A stretch of 64,000 bases of DNA from JACKII01 sp041687435. GTDB lineage: Bacteria > Pseudomonadota > Alphaproteobacteria > Bin95. The notes below the pieces were generated by a model. The model made no database searches and was not told where the DNA came from. It worked only from the letters and a program-made list of their open reading frames with translations. The translations under genes were made by a program, and so were the position numbers. Positions within the stretch are counted from its first letter, which is position 1. Every line of letters starts with the position of its first letter. Shown here in pieces: positions 16,917 through 25,621 of this stretch. The DNA is taken from the NCBI GenBank assembly GCA_041687435.1, contig JAWLBX010000011.1, positions 58,593 through 122,592 on the forward strand, given 5' to 3'.

Positions 16917-17207
16917 TCACTTCTTCGCCCGTGCCGCCAGTTCGGCCCAGATCGCCTCTGGCTTTACCCCCTGGTCGGCCCAGAGCACGCAGAGATGATA
17001 AAGCAGGTCGGCGCTTTCCGAGACCAACCGCTCCCGGTCGCCGCGCATGCCTTCGATCACGGTTTCCACCGCTTCCTCTCCCACTTTTTGGGCGATCTTG
17101 GCGGTGCCGCGGCCGAACAGGCGAGCCGTGTAAGAACTTTCCGGGTCCGCACCGCGGCGGCTTTCGATCACCGCATAGAGGGCGTCGATGGTGTGGGCGT
17201 CGTTCAT
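16917..17207 (-). CDS. hisE: phosphoribosyl-ATP diphosphatase
   Basis: A 96-residue enzyme for the second step of histidine synthesis, hydrolysing phosphoribosyl-ATP to phosphoribosyl-AMP. The metal-binding helices KVGEEAVETVIEG and SADLLYHLCVLWAD are clear. It is a stand-alone HisE, not a HisIE fusion, and hisI is not in the window. Its start overlaps the hisF stop by four bases (ATGA), so the two are translationally coupled. Confidence 0.96.
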   Translation of the reverse strand: MNDAHTIDALYAVIESRRGADPESSYTARLFGRGTAKIAQKVGEEAVETVIEGMRGDRERLVSESADLLYHLCVLWADQGVKPEAIWAELAARAKK

Positions 17208-17980
17208 GCGGCGGCCTCCAGATGGGTCGGGCGGACCGGGATACCGTGGGCGGCCAGATAGGCCTTGGTCTCGGCAATGGTATAGCTGCCGAAATGGAAG
17301 ATCGAGGCGGCGAGCACGGCGCTCGCCCCGGCGCGTACTCCCTCCACCATATGCTCAAGCGTGCCGACGCCGCCGGAGGCGATCACCGGGACGCGCACCG
17401 CGTCGCTGACCGTCTTGGTCAGGCCCAGGTCAAATCCGGACTTGGTGCCGTCCTTATCCATGCTAGTCAGCAGGATTTCGCCGGCACCGCTGGCCGTCAT
17501 GCGCTTCGCCCATTCGACGGCGTCGATTCCGGTCGGATTGCGGCCGCCATGGGTGAACACCTCCCATTGGCCCTGGCCGGTCTGCTTGGCGTCGATGGCG
17601 ACGACGATGCATTGCGAGCCATAGGCGTTGGCGGCCTCCGTCACGAACTCTGGACGGCTGACCGCGGCGGAGTTGATCGATACCTTGTCGGCGCCGGCCA
17701 GCAGCAGCTTGCGGATGTCCTCCACCGTGCGCACGCCGCCGCCAACGGTTACCGGCATGAAGCAATGGTCGGCCGTGCCGCGGACCACGTCGTAAATGGT
17801 ATCGCGATTCTCGTGGCTGGCCGTGATGTCTAGGAAAGTGAGTTCGTCCGCGCCGGCCGCGTCATAAACCTGCGCCTGCTCCACCGGGTCGCCAGCGTCG
17901 ATCAGATCGACGAAGTTGACGCCCTTGACCACACGGCCAGCGTGCACGTCCAGGCAGGGAATGATGCGAACCTTGAGCAA
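17204..17980 (-). CDS. hisF: imidazole glycerol phosphate synthase cyclase subunit
   Basis: A 258-residue TIM barrel that, with HisH, makes imidazole glycerol phosphate and AICAR. The catalytic Asp11 is in IIPCLDVHAGRVVKGVNF, and the second catalytic aspartate is in VVAIDAKQ. The start codon is TTG at 17980; a strong GGAGG site seven bases upstream supports it. It follows hisA after 13 bases and overlaps hisE by four. Confidence 0.97.
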   Translation of the reverse strand: MLKVRIIPCLDVHAGRVVKGVNFVDLIDAGDPVEQAQVYDAAGADELTFLDITASHENRDTIYDVVRGTADHCFMPVTVGGGVRTVEDIRKLLLAGADKVSINSAAVSRPEFVTEAANAYGSQCIVVAIDAKQTGQGQWEVFTHGGRNPTGIDAVEWAKRMTASGAGEILLTSMDKDGTKSGFDLGLTKTVSDAVRVPVIASGGVGTLEHMVEGVRAGASAVLAASIFHFGSYTIAETKAYLAAHGIPVRPTHLEAAA

Positions 17981-17993
17981 GGTGTTACCTCCC

Positions 17994-18728
17994 CTAACCG
18001 CGGGCAGAGCGCAGCAGCGTCAGCGCCTCGCGCGGGTTCAGGCGGCCGTCATACAGCGCCCGGCCGCTGATCGCGCCCTCTATCCCTGCGGCTTCTTCCG
18101 CCAGCAAGGCGCGCAGATCGTCCAGCGAGGCGATGCCGCCCGATGCAATCACCGGGGTTTTGAGCGCCCAGGCCAGATCGACCGTGGCATCCACGTTGAC
18201 GCCGGTCAGCGCGCCGTCACGGTCGATATCGGTGAAGACGATGGCGGCAACCCCGGCATCTTCCATGGCAAGCGCCAGTTCGGTCGCCCGCACCTCCGTC
18301 GTGCGCAGCCAGCCGCGGCTGGCCACCATGCCGCCGCGGGCGTCTATGGAGACGACGATCTGGCCGGGAAACTCCTTGCAGGCGCTTTTGACCAGGGCGG
18401 GGTTTTCCAGGGCGACGGTGCCAAGGATCACCCGGCGGATGCCGCGCTCGAGCCAGTGGGCGATGGTGGCCCGGTCGCGGATGCCGCCGCCGAGCTGCAC
18501 CGGCACCTTCACACGGGCCAGAATAGAATCCACGGCGGCGCTATTGACCGGCTTGCCGTCGATGGCGCCGTTGAGATCGACCAGATGCAGCCATTCGAAC
18601 CCTTCGGCTACGAACTGGGCGGCCTGGGCGGCTGGATCGTCGTTGAAAACAGTGGCCTGGTCCATGTCGCCATAGAGGAGGCGAACGCACTGGCCGTCTT
18701 TGAGGTCGATGGCAGGGAATAGGATCAT
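17994..18728 (-). CDS. hisA: ProFAR isomerase
   Basis: A 244-residue TIM barrel that isomerises ProFAR to PRFAR in histidine synthesis. The catalytic Asp8 is in LFPAIDLKDGQ, and the second acidic residue is in TDIDRDGALTG, both in the usual HisA context. Its ATG shares one base with the TGA of the upstream acetyltransferase gene (TGATG), indicating coupled translation. Confidence 0.97.
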   Translation of the reverse strand: MILFPAIDLKDGQCVRLLYGDMDQATVFNDDPAAQAAQFVAEGFEWLHLVDLNGAIDGKPVNSAAVDSILARVKVPVQLGGGIRDRATIAHWLERGIRRVILGTVALENPALVKSACKEFPGQIVVSIDARGGMVASRGWLRTTEVRATELALAMEDAGVAAIVFTDIDRDGALTGVNVDATVDLAWALKTPVIASGGIASLDDLRALLAEEAAGIEGAISGRALYDGRLNPREALTLLRSARG

Positions 18729-19294
18729 CAGCGTTTCGGCAAATCTGTCTGTTTCAGGTTCTTGTAGTAGAAATAGCCCTCGATCATCTCACCCTTCACC
18801 CAGGCATAGTTGGGGTGGGTGCCCCAACGGATATAACCCAGATTGTCGTAGATGCGGATCGCGGCTTCCTGGGTCGCGCGAACGTCCAGGTTCAGGATGG
18901 CGAATTTCAACGCGCGCGCGCGCGCCTCCAGCGCCAGCGTCAGCTCGCGCGCCAGACCATGGCCGCGGGCCCATGGCGCGATGAAGGCGCTTTTCAGCTG
19001 GGCGGCGTGGCGCTGCGATTCATCATTGCGCGACGGCAGGATCAACTGGCCGGAGCCGCAGATCGTACCGCCCAGGCGCACGATGAACAGTTCGCGTTCC
19101 GGCACCGCCAGCACGCCGCGCCAAAAGGCTTCCAGCGTGTCGCGCGCCGGCGGTTCCAGCCAGCCGAAACCGCCGCCGTCGAGGATGGCCATTTCCGTGG
19201 ATTCACAGAGATCCTGCATGTCCCGGGCGTCGAGGCGTTCGACCCGGTCGATGCTGGTGCGGATAGCGGGGGCTTGGGATTCGGCGGTTGTCAC
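18728..19294 (-). CDS. GNAT family N-acetyltransferase inside the his operon
   Basis: A 188-residue acetyltransferase. The acetyl-CoA pyrophosphate loop is APWARGHGLAREL, followed by a late IRIYDNLGYIRWG strand-helix typical of GNAT proteins. The start is GTG at 19294, four bases after the hisH stop, with GGGAG inside hisH as ribosome site. It lies between hisH and hisA, so it is made with the histidine enzymes. The acceptor is unknown, and a link to histidine metabolism is only contextual. Confidence 0.88.
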   Translation of the reverse strand: MTTAESQAPAIRTSIDRVERLDARDMQDLCESTEMAILDGGGFGWLEPPARDTLEAFWRGVLAVPERELFIVRLGGTICGSGQLILPSRNDESQRHAAQLKSAFIAPWARGHGLARELTLALEARARALKFAILNLDVRATQEAAIRIYDNLGYIRWGTHPNYAWVKGEMIEGYFYYKNLKQTDLPKR

Positions 19295-19298
19295 AGGA

Positions 19299-19943
19299 TC
19301 ATGGCTCCCACTTCAGAAACTGCTGCAATATCGTCAACCCGACCGCCTGGCTTTTTTCCGGATGGAACTGGGTTCCGATCAGGTTGTCGCGCCCGACAAT
19401 GGCGGTAACGGGCCCGCCGTATTCGGTAGTAGCCAGACAATCGCCCGCATTGGTGGGCGAGAGCTGGTAGGAATGAACGAAATAGACATGGGGGTCCGCC
19501 GGCAGATTCGCCAGAACCGGATGCACCGGCGTCCGGATTTCCAGCGAGTTCCAACCCATGTGCGGAATTTTCAGCGTCGGGTCGCTGGGGCAGAGCGGCA
19601 CGACGTGGCCGGGAATCCAGCCGAAGCCGGGGTAACGGCCATGCTCCTCGCCCACATCAGCCATCAGTTGCATGCCGACGCAGATGCCGAAGAACGGCTT
19701 GCCCTGGCCACGCACCGCCTCCTCCAGCGCCTCGCGCAAGCCACTCACGGCGTTCAGTCCGGCAAGGCAACTGGCGAAGGCGCCCTGGCCGGGCAGCACG
19801 ATGCGGTCGGCCGCCAGCACTGCCTCCGGCGATTGGGTGACGAGCACCTCCGCCCGGATGTTGGCGGCAACGGCGGCGTGCTCCAGCGCGCGAGTGGCGG
19901 AGCGGAGATTGCCGCTGCCGCAATCGACAATCGCGACGATCAT
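19299..19943 (-). CDS. hisH: imidazole glycerol phosphate synthase glutaminase subunit
   Basis: A 214-residue class-I glutamine amidotransferase that feeds ammonia to HisF. The nucleophile cysteine is in FFGICVGMQL, and the His/Glu pair is in GTQFHPEKSQ. The ATG at 19943 overlaps the stop of the DUF2628 gene by four bases (ATGA). The frame extends 13 codons further up, but that would overlap DUF2628 more and lacks the standard IVAIVDCGSGN opening. Confidence 0.96.
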   Translation of the reverse strand: MIVAIVDCGSGNLRSATRALEHAAVAANIRAEVLVTQSPEAVLAADRIVLPGQGAFASCLAGLNAVSGLREALEEAVRGQGKPFFGICVGMQLMADVGEEHGRYPGFGWIPGHVVPLCPSDPTLKIPHMGWNSLEIRTPVHPVLANLPADPHVYFVHSYQLSPTNAGDCLATTEYGGPVTAIVGRDNLIGTQFHPEKSQAVGLTILQQFLKWEP

Positions 19944-20320
19944 GCCGGGGCTCCCGCGGCGGACGGTTGACGGGCGAACCAACGCAGTTCGGCAGCATCG
20001 GCTGTCTCTGCGATCAGAACATCGGCGAAGCGAAAGCCGCGCCGCTCCAGCCGCCAGCGCCGCCAGTCACGCGCGGTGAAGCCGACCAGCAGCGCGACAC
20101 CGAACGCCGGCACCGCCGCGGCAGCCGGCCCAAGCCATGCCTCCGCCAGAATCGAAACCGCGGTTTGCAGCAGGGCGAGCCCGATGGCGCTGGCCCAGAG
20201 CCCCTGCCACAGAAACCATAACGGGCCAAACACCACGGCCCAAAAGGCAAAGCCCTCTGCCACCAGGATGGCGTCTTCCGCCGTCCCTGTGGGTGGCACC
20301 TGCACGGTATAGGCCCGCAT
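19940..20320 (-). CDS. DUF2628 domain-containing membrane protein
   Basis: A 126-residue protein with two hydrophobic segments and the DUF2628 landmark AEGFAFWAVVFGPLWFLWQGLW. The N-terminus RAYTVQVPP is also typical. Its function is unknown. It sits between hisB and hisH, sharing one base with the hisB stop (TGATG) and four with hisH. Finding it there is a known alphaproteobacterial arrangement rather than a chance insertion. Confidence 0.87.
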   Translation of the reverse strand: MRAYTVQVPPTGTAEDAILVAEGFAFWAVVFGPLWFLWQGLWASAIGLALLQTAVSILAEAWLGPAAAAVPAFGVALLVGFTARDWRRWRLERRGFRFADVLIAETADAAELRWFARQPSAAGAPA

Positions 20321-20925
20321 CAGCCACCCTCTCCGCCGCCAAGCGTGCCTTTGGTGGAAGGGATCGCGTCGGATCGGCGCAGGTCGATTTCCACCGCCTG
20401 CCGCATAGCGCGGGCAAGGCCTTTGAACAAGGACTCGGCGATGTGGTGGCTGTTGGCACCATAGAAAGTTTCGGCATGCAAAGTTGCGCCGCTGGCGCTG
20501 GCGAAACCCTGGAACCATTCGCGCACCAGTTCGGTATCGAAACTGCCGATCTTCTGGGTCGGAAATTCGCTGCGCCAGACCAGGAACGGCCGGCCGGAGA
20601 AGTCGATCACCACCCGGCTCAATGTCTCGTCCATCGGCAGCAGACAGGCGCCGTAGCGCTGCACGCCGCGCTTGTCGCCCAGGGCCTGTTTAACGGCCAT
20701 GCCAATGGCGATGCCGGTGTCTTCGGTCGAGTGGTGGTCGTCGATGTCCAGGTCGCCGTCGCAACGCAGGCGCAGGTCGCACAGGCTGTGCCGGGCGAGC
20801 TGTTCCAGCATGTGATCCAGAAAGCCGATCCCGGTATGAACGTCATAAGTGCCCGTGCCGTCCAGGTTGACGGTCACGTCGATTTTGGTCTCGTTCGTGT
20901 GGCGTTGCAGCGTGGCTGTGCGCAT
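20320..20925 (-). CDS. hisB: imidazoleglycerol-phosphate dehydratase
   Basis: A 201-residue Mn-dependent enzyme for the sixth step of histidine synthesis. Metal ligands lie in GFLDHMLEQLARH, DDHHSTEDTGIAIG and NSHHIAESLFKG, all present. It is the monofunctional form without phosphatase domain. The ATG at 20925 leads into RTATLQRHTNETKIDV, the usual family start. It is the first gene of the operon hisB-DUF2628-hisH-GNAT-hisA-hisF-hisE-HIT, so the promoter should lie just above 20925. Confidence 0.96.
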   Translation of the reverse strand: MRTATLQRHTNETKIDVTVNLDGTGTYDVHTGIGFLDHMLEQLARHSLCDLRLRCDGDLDIDDHHSTEDTGIAIGMAVKQALGDKRGVQRYGACLLPMDETLSRVVIDFSGRPFLVWRSEFPTQKIGSFDTELVREWFQGFASASGATLHAETFYGANSHHIAESLFKGLARAMRQAVEIDLRRSDAIPSTKGTLGGGEGG

Positions 20926-21061
20926 GGCGGCGCTCTTTACTGTAATGGCGGCGGGCTCGACGCGCACTCCATAGCGCGCAACGCTGCGCACCGCTAGTGG
21001 TCAGGGTGGCGCTGGCCAAGCGCAGGCATACGGCACCAGTCCGGGCCTATCCGGTATTGAC

Positions 21062-21086
21062 GTTTGCCGGCCCATGGCCGGCAAAC
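21062..21086 (-). terminator. candidate terminator after the enoyl-CoA hydratase
   Basis: Perfect 11-base arms GTTTGCCGGCC (21062-21072) and GGCCGGCAAAC (21076-21086) with a three-base loop lie 9 bases past the enoyl-CoA hydratase stop, reading on the minus strand. There is no clear T-run, but the stem is very stable and would separate this gene from the his operon. Confidence 0.5.
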
Positions 21087-21094
21087 CGAAAGCC

Positions 21095-21922
21095 TCAGCC
21101 CTTTTTCTTGGCCGCCTCCGAATAGGGTGCATACCAGCTTGCCGGGCGCTTTTCGATAAAACTCATCAGGCCCTCAACGGCCTCATCGGTCAGCCGCTTG
21201 CCGGCGTGGTCGCGGGCCAGTTCGCGGGCGCGCCGGTCATCCACGACCATACCGGCGCATTCCAGGATGGAGGTCTTGGACGTGGCAATGCCGCCGGGCG
21301 CAACCTGGAGGATCGCCTCGATGATTGGCGCTGCCGCCTCGTCCAGACCGCCGGTGGGACAGACCTCGTCCACCAGGCCCAGTTCCTGCGCCTTGTGCGC
21401 GCCAAAGCGCTCGCAGGTGATCGAATAGCGGCGGACGTGCCGCGCGCCCATGCGGCCAAGCAGGACCGGATAGATCGGCGCTGCCATCAGGCCCCATTTT
21501 GCCTCCGTGATCGCGAAATAGGCGTCGTCCGAGGCGATCACCACATCGCAGGCCGCCGCGATGCCGGTGCCGCCGCCGAAGCAGCCGCCGTGCACCAGGG
21601 CGATGGTCGGCTTCGGTACCTCGTTCAGCCCGCGGATGGCGTTGGTGGTATCCATCGAGATCAGGAAGTTTTCTTCCGGCGACAGGTCGATATTGCCACG
21701 GATCCATTTCAGGTCAGCGCCGGCCTGGAAATGCGGGCCGTTACCCCGCACGACGATCACACGCACCTTCGGATCGTGGGCGAAGGCCGTCACCGCCTCA
21801 ATCGCCTGCAGGATCATCTCTCGGTTGTAGGCGTTGTTCACCTTCGGGCGGTTGATGGTCATGGTGCCGACGCCGCGCTCGTCGACGGAAGTGAGGATCA
21901 CGGGCTCGGATGGGGCGGACAT
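21095..21922 (-). CDS. enoyl-CoA hydratase/isomerase family protein
   Basis: A 275-residue crotonase. Oxyanion segments are RGNGPHFQAGADLKWIRG and HGGCFGGGTGIAAACD, and a glutamate sits at the usual active-site position in FAITEAKWGL. It resembles methylglutaconyl/isohexenylglutaconyl-CoA hydratase-type enzymes in general form, but I cannot assign the substrate. ATG at 21922; the open frame above it is not protein-like. It is separated from the his operon by a hairpin and is divergent from the lipoprotein zincin gene. Confidence 0.88.
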   Translation of the reverse strand: MSAPSEPVILTSVDERGVGTMTINRPKVNNAYNREMILQAIEAVTAFAHDPKVRVIVVRGNGPHFQAGADLKWIRGNIDLSPEENFLISMDTTNAIRGLNEVPKPTIALVHGGCFGGGTGIAAACDVVIASDDAYFAITEAKWGLMAAPIYPVLLGRMGARHVRRYSITCERFGAHKAQELGLVDEVCPTGGLDEAAAPIIEAILQVAPGGIATSKTSILECAGMVVDDRRARELARDHAGKRLTDEAVEGLMSFIEKRPASWYAPYSEAAKKKG

Positions 21923-22152
21923 GGCTGCTGGTCTCCGGAATATGCAACACGGGATTTGTGCCCTAACAACAGGCATGGCTCCACCGGCGTCAAGCCGGGA
22001 TCGGCAGGAACCGGCGCGACCAATCCACCATCCTCCGGCCGGTGTTGGCAGGCCGTCTGGGGCAGGGGCAATCCTCACACAAAAAACCTGTTGCTATTCA
22101 GGGCGATTACTTGCATCCTATTTATCTGTATTGGCATCGAGGAGTGCATACC

Positions 22153-22986
22153 ATGCTCCGCCGACTGGTATTTGCGTTGGCCACAACGCTGGCATTACTG
22201 ACCGCTGCTTGCGATGTCGAGTTTGACGCGGGTGATCCGCGTCCGCCTATCACCCCGGGATCGTCGGTTTATGGCCTCATCGAATGGGATCCGAGTCAGG
22301 CCAGCACCCTGAACATTCTGTTCGTGCCCGATTCCTCATACGGCGATTTGTCGGTGCAGGCAAACCTGCAGGCCTTTTTCGACGATATCGAGGAGGTGAT
22401 CGAGGACGGTTACTGGCAAAACAATGCCTATTACGTAAACCTGGGCCGCTTCAATTACTATTATACCACCGCATCCGGCAGTGCAGCAGCGCCGACATCG
22501 GGCATTTGTCCGAACGTAACTTGGCCGGCGGAGGTGGATACAGACGGCGCATTCGCGGACTTGGTGCTGCTGCTACACACCAACACGCTGCGGGATTGCC
22601 GCTGGGGCCGCAAGGCGACCAGCGAGCCGACCAGCTTCCGCACCGTCGTTCATGAATCGACCCACGCACTGTTCAACATACCGGACGAGTATTGCTGCGA
22701 CGGCGGCTACTATTCCGCCCCGCCGGTGCTTTACACCAGCCAGGCGGCCTGCACGGGCGACGCTGCCAACGCTGCCTGGCGGAACTGCCAGTCCTTTACC
22801 GCAAACAGCGGCACGACCTGGTGGCGGTCCGAGGATAGCATTGCCGACATCATGTCCGCCGGCGGGTCCACCGTGCTGGAGGCCGGACCGGCCGATTGGG
22901 CCATCATGGAGTCCGTGCTGAACGCGCTCGGCGGCGCGGCGACGCCTTCGGTTTTCGCACCCGCTACCTGGGATCATACGCCATGA
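22153..22986 (+). CDS. lipoprotein zinc metallopeptidase, M64-like
   Basis: A 277-residue predicted lipoprotein. The signal ends in LLTAAC with Cys20 as lipid site; Asp follows at +2, which in enterobacteria retains lipoproteins in the inner membrane. The zinc signature HESTHALFNIPDEY starts at His167, with His171 and Asp178 placed like the third ligand of the M64 (IgA peptidase) family. Cysteines in DEYCCDGG and elsewhere suggest disulfides. GAGGAG lies eight bases before the ATG. Its stop overlaps the next gene's start (ATGA). The physiological target is unknown. Confidence 0.75.
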   Translation: MLRRLVFALATTLALLTAACDVEFDAGDPRPPITPGSSVYGLIEWDPSQASTLNILFVPDSSYGDLSVQANLQAFFDDIEEVIEDGYWQNNAYYVNLGRFNYYYTTASGSAAAPTSGICPNVTWPAEVDTDGAFADLVLLLHTNTLRDCRWGRKATSEPTSFRTVVHESTHALFNIPDEYCCDGGYYSAPPVLYTSQAACTGDAANAAWRNCQSFTANSGTTWWRSEDSIADIMSAGGSTVLEAGPADWAIMESVLNALGGAATPSVFAPATWDHTP

Positions 22987-23528
22987 CACATCGTGGAATC
23001 GTCACCGCGGCGTTGTGCGTTGCCCTTTGGGCAACAGGGGCCGCCGCTCAGAACACAGGCTCCAAATCCACCGACACCGCCCCGCCTGCCCGTACGTTCA
23101 AGGAAGCGGTCGAGAAAACCCGCCCGAACACGGGAACACGGCCGCTGCCTGCGACCGAGGTCGCCGTTCTTCACCTGATCCTGCATGCGGAGAATGGCAA
23201 GCTGCGCGAAGCCATGCTGGAGCGGGTGCTGGTGGTCAACGCCACCCCGCCCAAGGTATTCGCCCGCAGCCGCGGCTCGTGGGAGGTACAGCTGCTTGGC
23301 CGGCAGCCGGCACGCTATCGCATCCAAAACCCGCTGGACGACGTGGAGGTGGAAAACCCGCGCGATGCGCGTTCACCGTTCAGCAAGGTGACGATTGAAG
23401 GCACACTGCCGGTCGACCTCGTGGTGCCGTTGAGCCGCGACGGCAAAAGCCTGGGTGTCGAGCGCATCCGGATCGTCGACACCGAAAGCAAGCGAACGGT
23501 GATCGACACGCCGGTCCGGCGGCAATAA
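22983..23528 (+). CDS. secreted hypothetical protein coupled to the lipoprotein zincin
   Basis: A 181-residue protein with a cleavable signal (ALCVALWATGAAAQ). The mature part starts with a polar linker and continues as a probable beta-rich domain (VAVLHLILHAENGKLREA and later strands). No known family came to mind. Its ATG overlaps the stop of the M64-like gene by four bases, so the two are translated together. It may be a partner, inhibitor or substrate of that peptidase; this is inference from linkage only. Confidence 0.7.
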   Translation: MTHRGIVTAALCVALWATGAAAQNTGSKSTDTAPPARTFKEAVEKTRPNTGTRPLPATEVAVLHLILHAENGKLREAMLERVLVVNATPPKVFARSRGSWEVQLLGRQPARYRIQNPLDDVEVENPRDARSPFSKVTIEGTLPVDLVVPLSRDGKSLGVERIRIVDTESKRTVIDTPVRRQ

Positions 23529-23531
23529 TCG

Positions 23532-23559
23532 GGCTGCCGGCCGGCGCCGCAGGGCAGCC
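23532..23559. terminator. weak hairpin between convergent genes
   Basis: GGCTGCC (23532-23538) pairs with GGCAGCC (23553-23559) in the 31-base gap between two convergent stops. It is short and has no T-tract. Confidence 0.3.
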
Positions 23560-25605
23560 TCAACCGCCGACCGTGATATCCAGCCACAAGTACGGGGTCA
23601 CGCCCGCACGGTCGCCCTGGCGTAGCACCAGCGTGGTGGTCGCGCTTTCGATCACCGCCGGGCCATCTATTTTCTGGCCAGGGGCAAGCTCATCCCAGGC
23701 ATAAACCGGGGTTTCATGCCAGCCGTCCATATAGACCGGCCGGTGCGAGGCCGGGCCGGAGGCCTCGCGGTCTGCGCCAGCCAGCGGCTCCTGGGGCAGG
23801 GCGGGAAGCTGGCCGATGGCGGCGACCCGGGCGTTGACCAGAACCGGCTCCTGATCGCGCAGCGCATAGGTGTAGAGCGCCTCGTGGCGCACGTGGAAAC
23901 GCTCCGCAATCTGCGCCAGCATGCCGTTCGCATGCCAGTCCAGATCGTCCAGCGGCACGTCGATCTCGAAAATCTGCTCGCCATAGCGCATGTCGGTGGC
24001 GAAGCGGTGGGTCACGGGGCCGTCGAACACGGCCTGCAAACGCCGGGTCGCATCGTCCCTCAGCGCGTCGAAGGTGGCGCGCACGGCTTGCGCATCCAGC
24101 GCGCCGGTGTCGCCGATATGGGTGCGGCTGGCCTCGAACCGCAGGTCGGTCGCCAGCATGCCCCAGGCGGAGAGGACGCTGGCAACGCGGGGCGCGATGG
24201 CGCGGGTGACGCCCAGCTGGCGCGCCACCTCCGTCACGTGCAGGCCGGCCGCGCCGCCGAAGGAGAGCAGGGCAAACTGGCGCGGGTCGATGCCGCGGCG
24301 CACCGAGACGAGCCGCACACCCTCCGCCATCTGGGTGTTGATGACCCGGTGCACGCCTTCCGCCGCCTGCTCCCGCCCAACGCCCAGGCTGGCGGCGAGC
24401 TTGTCGAGCGCGGCCTCCGCCGCTGCCGCATCCAGCGTGGCGGTGCCGCCCAGAAAGTTGGCAGGGTCGAAAAAGCCCAGCACGGCGCTGGCGTCCGTCA
24501 CCGTCGCCTGGGTGCCGCCGCGGCCATAACAGGCGGGGCCAGGGTCAGCCCCGGCGCTCTCCGGCCCGACCTTCAGCAGGCCGCCCGCATCGACGCTGGC
24601 GAGCGAGCCGCCGCCGGCGCCGATGCTGGCAATATCCAGCGCTTGCAGCGCGATCCGCTGGCCGGCAATGCCGCGGTCGGCGGACAGCGTCGCCTCGCCG
24701 CCCGCGATCAGGGAAATGTCGGTCGAGGTGCCGCCCATGTCGAACGGGATCAGGTTCGGCGCCTGCATCAGCCGCGCCGCATAGCGAGCACCCGCCACAC
24801 CGCCGGCCGGGCCAGACAGCACGGTGGCGGCGGCCAGCCGGATCGCCTCCGCAATCGGCGCGACGCCGCCATGGGAGAGGATAATGAGCACCGGCCCCAG
24901 ATAGCCCGCCTCCGTCAACCGCTGCTCCAGGCGGGACAGATAACGGTCCAGCGCTGGGCCGACATAGGCGTTCACCGCGGTGGTCGAGACGCGCTCGTAT
25001 TCCTTGATTTGCGGAAACACATCCGACGACAGGCAGACATAGGCCTCCGGCATGGCGGCGCGCACCATTTCCGCCGTCGCCTGCTCATGGCTGGCATCCT
25101 TGTAGGCGTGCAGGTAGCAGATGGCGATGGAGTTGCAGCCCCTGGCCTTCAGCACATCGATTGCAGCTGCCGCAGACGCGGGGTCGAGTGGGATTTCGAC
25201 CGTGCCATCCGGCCGGATGCGCTCGCGCACGCCCAGGCGGCGGTCGCGCGGGATCAGCGGTTCGGCCCTGGGCATGCGCATGTTGTAGCGGTCGGGCTTC
25301 AGCCCCTCCCGCATTTCCAGGATGTCGCGATGACCCTCGGTCGTCAGCAGGCCGACGGTGGCCCCCTTGCGTTCCAGCAGGGCGTTGGTGGCAACCGTGG
25401 TGCCGTGGACGATGCGCTGGGTCTGCGTCAGCAGGGCGGCAAGCCCCATGCCGAGCGCATCCGCCAGCCGGGTCAGCCCATCCATGACGCCGACCGACTG
25501 GTCCGCCGGGGTGGAGGGGGACTTGGCGAAGGTTACGCCGCCGTCGTCATCGACCGCCACCAGATCGGTAAAGGTGCCGCCAACGTCGATGCCAATGCGA
25601 TACAT
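23560..25605 (-). CDS. hydantoinase/oxoprolinase family protein (HyuA-type)
   Basis: A 681-residue ATP-dependent hydrolase subunit. The N-terminal nucleotide-binding motif is GIDVGGTFTDLVAV, and a second phosphate-binding segment FDMGGTSTDISLI follows SGPAGGVAGAR near residue 280. This is the Hydant_A_N / hydantoinase A architecture. Such proteins open cyclic amides or carboxylate ketones, normally together with a HyuB subunit. No hyuB is present here, which is unusual. ATG at 25605 follows the NUDIX stop by 16 bases. It is the last gene of the minus-strand operon beginning at 29243. Confidence 0.9.
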   Translation of the reverse strand: MYRIGIDVGGTFTDLVAVDDDGGVTFAKSPSTPADQSVGVMDGLTRLADALGMGLAALLTQTQRIVHGTTVATNALLERKGATVGLLTTEGHRDILEMREGLKPDRYNMRMPRAEPLIPRDRRLGVRERIRPDGTVEIPLDPASAAAAIDVLKARGCNSIAICYLHAYKDASHEQATAEMVRAAMPEAYVCLSSDVFPQIKEYERVSTTAVNAYVGPALDRYLSRLEQRLTEAGYLGPVLIILSHGGVAPIAEAIRLAAATVLSGPAGGVAGARYAARLMQAPNLIPFDMGGTSTDISLIAGGEATLSADRGIAGQRIALQALDIASIGAGGGSLASVDAGGLLKVGPESAGADPGPACYGRGGTQATVTDASAVLGFFDPANFLGGTATLDAAAAEAALDKLAASLGVGREQAAEGVHRVINTQMAEGVRLVSVRRGIDPRQFALLSFGGAAGLHVTEVARQLGVTRAIAPRVASVLSAWGMLATDLRFEASRTHIGDTGALDAQAVRATFDALRDDATRRLQAVFDGPVTHRFATDMRYGEQIFEIDVPLDDLDWHANGMLAQIAERFHVRHEALYTYALRDQEPVLVNARVAAIGQLPALPQEPLAGADREASGPASHRPVYMDGWHETPVYAWDELAPGQKIDGPAVIESATTTLVLRQGDRAGVTPYLWLDITVGG

Positions 25606-25621
25606 TCGGGCTTGTCTCCGC

